A stretch of DNA of 64,000 nt from positions 4,305,001 through 4,369,000 of the forward strand of contig JAINUG010000007.1 of NCBI GenBank assembly GCA_029706075.1, written 5' to 3'. Below are positions 23,901 through 35,900 of this stretch, in pieces (the stretch's first letter is position 1; each line of letters opens with the position of its first letter). The translations under genes were made by a program, and so were the position numbers. This DNA comes from Aldrovandia affinis (lineage: Eukaryota; Chordata; Actinopteri; Notacanthiformes; Halosauridae). The notes below the pieces were generated by a model, which saw only the letters and a list, made by a program, of their open reading frames with translations, was not told where the DNA came from and did not search any database.

Positions 23901-26900
23901 GACTCATTTCTGCCTGCCTCGCTCTCTCTCTATTTTTCTCTCTCTCTCTCTTCCTCTCTGTCTCACTCAGTCTCTCTCTTTTACATTTCAGCACAAAGAA
24001 TAGGGGGGAAAAAATATTATAATAAAATAACAACAAAAAAATAAAAAAGAATAGATCACACAATCCAAATGGCATAGAGAAAATCATGTAAAAAATAAGG
24101 AATAAAGCAATGTTGAAATTGAATTAAACTCTAAGTCTAAGATCATTGGTCATTTTAGTTATAGCAGTCTTTGTACTGTGATTTGGTCTGAAACCTGACT
24201 TTACTTGGTTTGGTTTTTGTGTATGTATATGTCTTGTTTTTATTTTTAATTAGAGGGGGTTGGTTATGCATCTACATACACTACCGGTCAAAAGTTTTAG
24301 AACACCCCCATTTTTCCATTTTTACTGAAATTTAAGCAGTTCAAGTCCAGTGAATAACCTGAAATGGTACAAAGGTAAGTGGTAAACTGCCAGAGGTTAA
24401 AAAAAAGGTTTAGGTTACCAAAAACTGAAAAATAATGTACATTTATATTTAGAGTTATAAAAAAGGCCCTTTTCAGGGAACAAGTAATGGGTTAATATGG
24501 GTTAACAGTCACTCTGTGCAAGTCGCCGACTCTGGATCCAGCAAAAGAGCCCCAGACCATCACGCTTCCTCCTCCATGTTTAACAGTTGGTGTCACACAC
24601 TGAGGAACATTTCAAATTTTGATTCTTCGGTCCAAAAGGCCTTCTTCCAGTCTTCAGTAGTCCACTGGCGGTGCTTCATGGCCCAGGCAAGCCTCTTTTT
24701 CTTATTTTGCCATCTTAGCAATGGCTTTCTTACTGCCACTTGGCCTGTCAAACCTGAAGCTCAAAGTCTTCTCTTCACAGTTGAAACTGAGACTTCCTTA
24801 CTTTGACCAGTGTTAAGCTGTGCTTGAAGCTGTTGTCCTGTGAGCTGCCTATCACGCAAGCTGTTGACTCTCAGAAACTTGTCTTCTGATTTTGTTGTGG
24901 CTTTGGGTCTGCCAGACCTCTTCCTGTCAGAGTTTACTCCAGTTTCCAAGTGCCTTTTGATGGTGCCCAGTTCAGTTTTTGGTAACCTAAACTTTTAACC
25001 TCTGGCAGTTTACCGCTTACCTTTGTACCATTTCAGGTTATTCACTGGACTTGAACTGCTTAAATTTCAGTAAAAACTGGAAAATGGGGGTGTTCTAAAA
25101 CTTTTGACCGGTAGTGTATCTTTGCTGCCAAAGATCAGAAGACAGTGGGAGTACACAGATTCCACTTAATAAATATGAGTTTTCTTAAATTTCACCATCT
25201 GGGTAGTCGATGTACAGGGATCTCATGGTCCTTGAAAAACCTTGAAAATATTGTCATTGTGTAAAGTCATGGAAAAAACTGCATCTAAAAAAAACTAAAT
25301 AGATATATTTGTACCATTTCCCATACAGCAAGCAAACATCCATCTTTCTTGCTAGATAACTAGCTTGATGTCATTTAATATAAAGTCTAGCTATGTCAGT
25401 GTGCTGATGTTGTGAACAAATTGGCCATTAAGCCCATTGTCAAAAGTCATTGGGTGCCGGTATTCACTGCCAAGAGCATCTACAAGTGTGTGTCCACGTT
25501 GAAGTAAAATATCTTTAAAATAAGGCATCTAAAGATCCCCCCATTACTGCAGCATCAACAAATAATCTTTGAAAGTCTTAATGTTTATCCTTTAAACAGC
25601 ATTGAAAAGTAATCGAAAATATAAAGGTGATTTGAGTGGGAACCTTGATGAAGTGGCAGTCCTGGCAGACAAGGACAGTCTTAAACCACACCATCTAGCA
25701 CACTCTCACGGGCTTCACAGTAGGACATGCCAGGCCGTCTTCTCTGATTTGCAGAAGTTTGAAGAAGTCCCTAGTAAGAGGGACTGACGCTGTTCAGCTG
25801 TGAGCACAAGTAAGACAATGATGCTCACAAACCGTTTACTCCCGCTGAGAGATGGTGTTGAAGTGAACAAGGTTTTGAGTAATGCAGTGTGAACATCTGC
25901 AACAGCAGGTGTAATAAGAAACAAAGTCTGTTGAACTTCTAGCTCGTTAACACCATTCGTACCATCCCTCACAGCCGCTGTGTTCTAGCACACACAAACA
26001 CCCCACAGCACAACTGCTGCTAACGGTAGCGGCTCATACCGGTGGGGTTAATCCTACAGTATGTCAGGCCAGATATTGTACTAAGTGCAGTGAACAAAAA
26101 AAAGTTCAGAATGGCATCAGGTAGTGTAACAGAGAAACAAAATGTGAATTGAATTCTTTTTTTTTTCTTTCCAGAAACAGAATGTTGCTGGCTGCCTGTT
26201 CAACAGTGTGACATATTGCTATGTGCAGTGTGCTTACTGTGTTACTTTTAGCTACCCCCACTCCCATAATATCTTCTCCCTCTACCCCTGGATGTTCCAC
26301 TTCCTTTTGTAGCCCCCTGCATTTTTTTCACTTGCTCTGGGAGTTTCATTTTGGGATGGAGGATGGAGAATGGGAGAGGGGGTTTGTCTTTGAAATCTGA
26401 AATAAAATCTCAGTTTTTACCCTAACCTGTTTTTCGTTGCTTTCTTTTGCGACACGGAGGAGGAGCAAAATCGAGGGAAGCCCAACTGGGAGCACCTAAA
26501 CGAGGACCTGCACGTGCTGATCACCGTGGAGGACTCCCAGAACCGAGCCGAGATCAAGCTGAAGCGGGCCGTGGAGGAAGTCCGGAAGCTGCTGGTGCCG
26601 GCGGTGAGTCCCGACGATGAGCGCTCTCCCGCTGGGGGCGGCAAACCCTCCAAGGGGACCGAAATCCTCATGGCCGCGGCCTGGCATCCCATGTGTGCTG
26701 TGAGCACTGGTGTGCTGATATAGAGGAGGTATGACAGTGGAGGGGGTTACAAATCGGTGTGTACGGAGTGCTCCAAACTTTCATAAACAAAATAAAATGT
26801 ATAACAATTATAATGAGTAGCCTGCAGATGCATCTGCATCTGCTGGAATGAATAAGAAACACTTTGGGCTATTATTTATTATGCATTGTTTGTTACGGCA

Positions 26901-29900
26901 ACATTAGAGAAATCTGTTCCAGAGTAGCTGCCCTTTAAATCCAATTATCATTGCAGGAGCCGCGTTGCGTTGCCGGTGAATGTCAATTGTCGGGCTCAGC
27001 CACAGACTCGGTGAATAGAAGTCCTGACACTTCTCATTAAAACCAGTCAATACTGAAGCCTTTATCAGCCCACCGTGTTGCTCTAGTGCATAGTCAATAG
27101 TGGGAACTTGTGTGTGTGTGCGCATGTGTGTGTGTGTGCGTGTGTGTGCACATGTGTATTTTCGATACAGTATTTTCAAGTAAAGAGGATTTGGAATTAA
27201 AGAAAGCATTTGGAAATAAATGTAAACATTTTTAAAAACTGACTTTAATATTTATATATATATTTTTCCTATTATTTAAGTTTTCTACATTTCGCCACAG
27301 ACCGATGGGCACAGCTCCGGTTGACTTGACCAGTTGAATGCTAAACCTGTCGTAAACATTTGGATCGCCTTAGTCTGAATTGAAGCCAGTAGCCCAGAGT
27401 CAGTGAGTGAGTCAGTGAGTTAGTGGATAAAGTGCGGGAGGAAGTGAGTGAATGAGTGCCCCCGAGGAATGCTGTTAATCCCATAATATCTAGCAGTGCT
27501 TCCTAGAGTACACACTGCGTCATTAAAGCTCTGAACAGGTCCCCATTCAAATAAATAAATAAATAAGTGAATAAATATTCCTCCTGATATGAAGATGGCT
27601 TTCTGCTGTCTCATCGTGGCAAAAGCAATTAGGGGTTAAAGGCTGTCATGCACTGACGCAAGCTTTAATAGAATTAGCGTGACCGGTGTGGTTGATATAA
27701 TTGAGTTAATTGCTGGTGCTCATGAATGAATGTAGAGCATGAGACACACTCAGGTCAGGTCCCAGGGGGATTGACATCTTCTTTAAGCTCGGTACTGAAT
27801 GGCAATTAAGCCAGCAGTGAAACTGTGTGACAGTGGGCGGAGGAGCAGTCAGTTGAAGGCCTCAACATGAGTTAGAGAAAAATCCACTGCAGGTATGAAA
27901 GTAGAATAGTTAACCTAGTAATAATAATAATTATGCTTTCATTCATGTCTACTGTCTACTGTTTCATTCATTTCTACCGTGTTTGTTTTCAAGACTTTGT
28001 GTTTCTTTTGCTGAAAGACTTAATTGTGCAGAAGTACTATTGAATAATTCATATGGGTTCACTCACAATGACTTTAACATTTTTTTAATTCTAATTTTTC
28101 TTTTTCTTTCATGAAAAAAAATGGCATTAAAAAAACTGTTCAGTCTCTGGAGGGTTTAACATCGTGTGCCAAGACCTAAAATGTGTTTTCCAAAGGACTG
28201 TGATGTGACCAGGGTACGCCCTCGTGAGTTTAAAGCTGTGCACCTGAGCTCACGCGTTAGGGTTTACAGACAGGTCGAAAAGCCATATTTATTCTCACAG
28301 TGTGATTGACCTTTCCTCTGCATCTTCATATAAGTAGGGCAGTGAGTAAATTGACCTGGCTCACAGCATCTGAGTCGTCCCTCCTACCACAGGGGACTAC
28401 CATCCTATTGGGCAGCCATGTTAATGCCATGGGCGACCGAGCAAAGATGATAACATCATGCTGGGCTGCCATGGTAACGTCCCTCTGGGTACCAGAGGAA
28501 ATATGCTACCATCCTACCAGGCTGCCATGGTAACAGCTCTGGGGAATTCCCCCTGCTGACCATTGTCGTGACTGACAGCCCTGTCCTTTCTTTTCCTAGG
28601 AGTCCAGAGTCAACACCAGGTCCTTTACGCAATTTCTTGCTATTTGTACTCTCTGACTTTTTTTCTTTTCTTTCGTGTGCAGATTAGCATTTGAAAATGC
28701 ACAAACATTATCATGTTTGCCTCCAACACTCACAGGCATTTAAAAAAAGATGGTGAAGGCTTTTTTTTCCTTTGTGCAAAGAAGAAAGACGCACAAATGT
28801 GCCGTTTGAACTCCCCCGAGAGGCTTTAGAGTAATCACTGCTAGGATTCACATTCAAATTGAACAGAGTCAAGTGACATTTGCTATGCTCCATTCAGAGT
28901 GTATAAGCATATGAGCATATGTTCCCTTTATAAGGGATGAGTGTGTGGGTATGCTCATATCGCTATGTTCCCTTTATAAGGGATGAGTGTGTGGGATATG
29001 CTATGTTCCCTTTATAAGGGATGAGTGTGTGGGTATGCTCATATTGCTATCCCTTTATAAGGGATGAGTGTGTGGGTATGCTCATATTGCTATGTTGCCT
29101 TTATAAGGGATGAGTGTGTGCTCCATTCAGATGGATGCATATGAGCATATTGCTATGTTCCCTTTATGAGGGGATGAGTGTGTGGGTATGCTCATATTGC
29201 TATGCTCCATTCAGAGTGGATAAGCATATGAGCATATGTTCCCTTTATGAGGGATGAGTGTGTGGATATGCTCATATTTCTATGTTCCCTTTATAAGGGA
29301 TGAGTGTGTGGGTATGCTCATATCGCTATGTTCCCTTTATAAGGGATGAGTGTGTGGGTATGCTCATATCGCTATGTTCCCTTTATAAGGGATGAGTGTG
29401 TGGGTATGCTCATATTGCTATGTTCCCTTTATAAGGGATGAGTGTGTGGATATGCTCATATTTCTATGTTCCCTTTATAAGGGATGAGTGTGTGGGTATG
29501 CTCATATCGCTATGTTCCCTTTATAAGGGATGAGTGTGTGGGTATGCTCATATCGCTATGTTCCCTTTATAAGGGATGAGTGTGTGGGTATGCTCATATT
29601 GCTATGTTCCCTTTATAAGGGATGAGTGTGTGGATATGCTCATATTTCTATGTTCCCTTTATAAGGGATGAGTGTGTGGGTATGCTCATATCGCTATGTT
29701 CCCTTTATAAGGGATGAGTGTGTGGGTATGCTCATATTGCTATGTTCCCTTTATAAGGGATGAGTGTGTGGGTATGCTCATATTGCTATATTCCCTTCAT
29801 AAGGGATGAGTGTGTGGGTATGCTCATATTGCTATGTTGCCTTTATAAGGGATGAGTGTGTGGGTATGCTCATATTGCTATATTCCCTTTTGAGGGTGTG

Positions 29901-32900
29901 TGTGTAAATGTTAATTTCCCACCCGCTGTGGGAGCTGCATCCTGAGGCCGTGTGTGGCATTGAGGGTTCATCTTTCATAGGGTGAGTGTAGTATTGATCA
30001 GGGAGTATTAGTGGTGCAACACTCTCCCAGTGTAGTCATTGCATTGTGGGCACAGAACTTGGACTAACGCACAGACAAGAGCGATAGATTTCACTGGTCT
30101 GGTGTGAGATTGCTGCGATGAGCTGCATCACTTTTGATCTCAGTTTTTAACATTTTGTGGAGCATCACCAGTAAACCAGTCAATGTTGGGCAGTTTGCTC
30201 TCTTCCTGAGAGCCTGGGTAGCCATGGGATACTGCCCCTCTCCTCCAAGCGTGGATAACAAAGGAACTGAAGGCCCGTGCACACTCTTACCATGCCCCAA
30301 CACAAATGACATGTTCACGTTTTTTCACCAGCCGTTACCAGCGTCAGCTGTGGAGGAATAAATACAGTCGACATACATTGTTTTCCACACAGTTTCAAAC
30401 ATTATTGGCTGTTCACTGACATGAATGACAAGTATTTCAGTTGAGGTGCAGAAGGGCATTTTAAAGCATTTTTACATGCAACACATTCAAAAACTCAATG
30501 CTCAGGGTATGTGACGACCGCGGTAAGGACCCAGACGCAGATCAGGGATTAGGCAAAAGAGTTGTTTATTCACAGGCAGGGGTCAAAACCAAGAATCAGG
30601 GAATCAGAGGTACAAAATCGCGAGGCAGAGAGAAGTAGTAATAGGGCAGTCAAAAGGTCGATACTCAGGAATCAGAAGGGCAAAAGGACAAAATCGCTGG
30701 GCAGGCTCGGGGTCGTAATCAAAGGGTAGTCTCGGGAAATGCTAATAACTCTGGCTTCGGAAAGGTAGGCTCAGGGAAATAGAATCATACTGACCCGGGA
30801 AAGAACAAGAACACAGAACCGATACACAAGGAATGAACATGAACACTGAACTAATATACAGGCAGGGAAGGAAAACACAATAGGGCTCAGGTGTGACTGG
30901 GAGGAGAGAGGGGAGGAACACAGGTGAAAACAATGGGAATCGTTAATCTAATAACGAGGGAATTCGCTAATAGAATAACGAGGGGAAACGAAAGACACGG
31001 ACTGGGAATGACAGACACATAGACAATAAACGACCTGGGAGATCAGGCAGACACGTGCATAGCTAGAAGGGGAGAAACGCAAAGAGAGAAAGTGTGTGCG
31101 TATGAAAGGGAAAGTGAAAAGCTAATCAGGGATAGGATAATGAGAGAGAATGAACGAAAGTCAGAAGCGTGAGATAATTAGTGATTAGTAGTGTTAGTAA
31201 CCTAATCTAAATCCCTAACGTTAGTAGATTAGTTAGTTAGTACTGTACACACCTAACTAATATATACAAAGTGCGATCAAGAAAGTAGGAAGGAAGAAAA
31301 CGAGAAACTAAGCGAAGATTGAAATCCCGAAATGTAAACTCCCGAAGTGAATGACAAGACAAGGAGTGGATCAGGAACAGGAACAATAACAGACGGGGAA
31401 CAGAACGTGAAAGAAACATGACTCGAATAAAGATAAATAAACAAAGTACAAAAACAAACAGAACAGACACTCAGAACGTAACAGGGTACTTGTCAAATAA
31501 AGACATGTTCTCTGTATCCCCTGCCACTGTCCCACCCCCTGGCCTTTACTCCGCCCCCTAGCCTTTACTCCGCCCCCCTCCCCACACCTCTCCCTCTTCT
31601 GTGCTTCACTGGCTGCCACCAGCAGTATGTGTCAGGCTAATTATCATCAGCTTCTTGAGGAACAGGAGTCTCTCAATGTGAGCGCATCTGACTGCGGGCA
31701 CAGATGCAGAGCGACATCTCCCTCGTTTGTCATCTGTCACTCCGTTCTCGCAGAACACACGGAGGCGTGAGCGGGATGGCGGCACCGAATGCTCCAGTCA
31801 GACATTTGTCTTAAACTTTTAAGCGTGAACGTGTGCGAATGAACAGAATGTGCCTTGGAGGGCTTACGCGAGGGATTAAATGGCCATTATGATTGAATTT
31901 AATTGGACATTTAGCTTAAATTTGAAATTCTCTTTCCTGGATAAAAATATGTATGAATGTGTTTGTACACACCCTGGGCTATATTGTTATGAAGAAAAAA
32001 TATGCACCCGTGATTGAGAAACTGTCAGGTTTTTTGTTTTGCATTGTATAAATTTTTTTCTGGACTTGAAGCTGAGTTATTTCAGAGAAATGAATAACTC
32101 ATTTTCCCTAGGATGCTACAGTGTGTTCTCACGCTGTGGTCAGGGACAGCGTAGTTACTCTACTGCTACAGTTGGTCCCAGAGCGTCTCCTTGACCCCTG
32201 CCCTACCACCACCGGCGGCTCCATCAGCATCACCGAGCACCTCGGCGCAGAGGGGGTGCGCTATAATTACCCCCCCTGTCTGTGAGCCGGAGCGGCGGCT
32301 GGCTGTGAGCCCGGGGGCCCTGACGGGCAGCAGCAGCTGTAATCGGCAGGCCAGAGAGATAAAGAGAGATTTAAACGGGAGAGAGGAGCTGTCCCAGGCA
32401 GGCAGCGGCAGGCGGCACGTGCAGCGCTTTTTTTATTTTTTACACAGGCTCAGACCCCTGGGACATTCCTGGGCTGCGTGCACCGCCGACACGACAAAGC
32501 AGAGTTTGGACAGTCGTGGTTCGACGGTCTGAGCAAACACACCCCGTCCGAGAGACCCGTGGTCACATGAGGGTCATGCTTTTCCTGACACCACGGCAGT
32601 TTGCCTTTCCGTTTGCTTTTCATCAAACCCCCCCTCCCATATCTTTCACATTTTCCTCCTCAATCCATAATCCATGTAATAGCAGACCAGGTCTGGAATT
32701 CAAAACAGAGACACTTGGATTGTTCAAGACCAGGCCTAACATGGTTCAGGACATAGTCTAGACCAGGGTTACTCAAATCTGGCCCACAAATCCAAATTCG
32801 GTCCTGGTTTTCCTTCCTTTCAGGTTGTTAATCGAACAATTCGTGCAATTGATTGGCCAGAGTGTCTTCACACCTGACTGCCAGGTAAAGTAAGGGTGGA

Positions 32901-35900
32901 AAAACTGCAGTACTCGGCCCACGAGGACTGTGATTTGAGTAACCCTGCTCTAGACTCTAGGCAAAGTAATGATGGGCTAAATGGCCTGTCCTCCCCAGTA
33001 AAATGTCTTATTATGAAGGCCTTTGTTTTATTTAGAAAAACTATAAACTGTAAATTCTAGGTCTTGTCCAATGTAGCCAATGTATGTTAATAGGAATGCA
33101 ATGCAATGGTTCGTGACCCACCGAATGGGTGCTGCTATCATGTCATCTGTGCTTTGGTGATTAGAGCCGATCACAATTTCGTTGCGGAGAGCAAAGTCCT
33201 TTTGCTTTGTTCATAAACGTCTGTTAGACAGATTGTGGCGGCTCCACCCATCCTGGGGTTCCAGAAGCCTCGCTCCCCCATCACTGCAGGGAAGTATAAC
33301 ACTCACTGTGCTTCTGGCAGATGAAAAAGTGATGCTGATTGTCATTGCAATTGGCTTTGTCCATCAATCAAAAGGATGCAGAGAATAGATAAGAGTTGCA
33401 GCTCAGTGGTTCGTGTGAGTTTCCATCTGCTCGGGTTCCCCCCACCTCCACCCAACACTCCCGCCCCATGCACGAAATGCTTTTTCTGCCACTCGGTCCC
33501 CGAAGTGAACGCTCGTCGTTACCACAGCGCCCCTTTAACAAAGCCGCAGCATTAGGGGGCAGCGCACACGTTAGCCGCGCTGCGGGGAGAGACAGAGACG
33601 CGGGGATGGGGAGGGCGAGGCGAGGCGAGGCGCTGCTGATATCTGAATGTAGGCTGACAGAAGAGTAAAGATGCTTTACGGTGTTTTCAAATTGCATTCA
33701 TCCTGAGCGCACAGCAGGGAACACGGAGGAAGTCGTGGATTAAGATAAATCAGGCACCAAGGGGCTGTATTAATATTCGCAATTACACCAGGGATACTTG
33801 TTTGTGGAAGCAGTGGTAGTTGTTAGAGATTTGTAGTGCCAGTTATTTTGAGGTTACCGTTTGTGGCAGTAGCAGTTGTTGCAGCAGTAGCACGGGCAGT
33901 CAATCCCCATGGTATTTGCCACTCGTGACGTTTGCTGTATTTCTGTTGGAAGATAGTGAGGCAGAACGCTGGAACGCTTTTAAAAGTCAATAGCTAGTGT
34001 GTATAATAATATAAGAGCATACGAATCGTCAAAGAGGCCATTCAGCTTATTTAGGCTTGCCATTTTGCCGTCTATAGACAGTCTAGCACTGTGCCAAGCC
34101 TGCGCTTGAACACCCCAAGGACCTCTGCTTCTATTAAATTGTTCCAAAATGTTTCCTAGTATCAGTGCACAATGTACCTTTTTAAGTAATTTCCACATAT
34201 GTAGCCTTGTTCTACTGGCAGAACTAAGCCTAAGAACATTCTGTAATCCACTTCGTTAATCCCTTTTAAAAATAAAAGAAACTCAAAACAAATTATCTCT
34301 TAGTCTCCTTTTGTTGAGCCTGAAGAGATTAAGAATGACCTAAGTTTAATGCATGAAAACTGTTTTATTGCCCTTTACACTTTTTCCTTAGCTTTATTAT
34401 TTTTTTGCTGTGTGGTGCTCAGGACTAAGACAACATAGCAATCTAAATGTGAATAATATAAAAACTAAAGTATAATATATTAGTTGACCTATGTCAAGAT
34501 ATACTGTAGATAGATTTAGGCCAACTATTACATTATTGTCTTTTTCAAATTTAACACATTCTAATTTAGTTATTTCCATAAAATAATCACCTATTCAATT
34601 CTTATTGCCCACACATAGAAATTGCCCACACATTTTTGACACAACATCATAAATGTAGGCAGATGTTGTCAGGGAGGTGCATTTTGTCATCCTGCTCAGG
34701 CAAACATAACCTGAATGCTCATAAACAAGCATGGTGCCATCATTTACAGGTTTATGCTTGAGCATATTACATCTCTCTAAATATCAGCTCAACCAACATC
34801 TCTGTATAAACCAAGCCGTCTTCCCCAGACCCATCGACGTTTGGTGTCACCACGATTGTAACCATCATGAGGATCATATCAATGGTGACCTTGAAAAGAT
34901 GTGTTAGCCAAAGAAAGCTCCTGATGCTGAGGAGTAAAATCTTCTCAGACCATCAGATAAATGTGAAGTGTGATACTGCAAGTCTCCAGCAGGGGTGTCC
35001 GTATTCCCAGAAAGCACGGCCTGTAGGGTCCATCCAAAGCTCTGCTATGTGGAATAATACACTCTGATGGCTTTTAGGGGGGTATAGGGTAAATAGTGAA
35101 GAAATAAATCTCCATGACAACACTCTGGCTGCAGTTTCATTGGCCACTGAAAGGGGAGATTCTTCTTCACATTGTTATTCAGAATTAATCAACGAGTAAG
35201 TCAATTCAGGGCCCCGGGGCCAGCTGTGGGACAGAACGGCCTGGACTGGCCATCCGTCTTCTAACTCGCACACTGCTTCTTTCTCTTCTTCCTTCTTTCT
35301 TTTTTCTTTCTTGCTCTTGGCGTCTTCCTTTTCTTTTTGGCTTTTCGTTGCTCACTCTATTCAGAGTTGAGTTAAGCATGCGCAACATGGAGATAAGTTG
35401 AAAATGACGCAACCGCACCTGTGTTCCCATTCATAACTTGTGGAATTAAGCGCCCCCTGGCAAGTTGTGCATCTACAGAGGGGTGTTCCCAAAATAAAGG
35501 CGTGTCTGGAGATGTTCGCTATTCTGACTTTGACTTAAGTTAAGCAATGTTTGAATAAGTAGTGCGCCACTACCTGGCCATTGTTTGTACGAGCATCTAT
35601 ATGTACAAGCATGTGTACGGGAAAAAAAAGAGAATTGCGCATTGTCAACTTTGAGAGAATTTGCACTGTGTAATGTAGAATAGTGCTCGCTTCTCATTTG
35701 AATTTTACCTTAATTGAAATCATGGGAACAAGCCGGCGCAGACAATAGTGTAATACATTTACTCTCCAAAAACACACCTCAAAGCAAAATGGATTGGAAA
35801 TATGGATGTATATCTTATATATGTCAATGTCCATTCCATGAAATATTGGACAACTAGTAAAATATGTTTTACATTTTTTGAATGAAAGGCAGACGTTCTT

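Larger units (their letters stand above)
16012..26459 (+). other. qki: qki intron 3
   Basis: This is a 10.4-kb intron. It contains a degenerate repeat (16.44-16.71 kb), an inverted pair of one dispersed repeat family (17.7 and 21.3 kb), a CR1 tail carrying a hAT MITE (18.6-18.95 kb), a Tc1-type inverted-repeat element (24.28-25.12 kb) and a hAT-like terminus (25.2 kb). The 19.7-21.0, 22.5-23.2 and 25.3-26.4 kb stretches have no assignable features. Confidence 0.8.

Noticed and set aside
28905..29897. CRISPR-like array
   Set aside because: Units are contiguous 46-bp repeats with no unique spacers, in a vertebrate intron.
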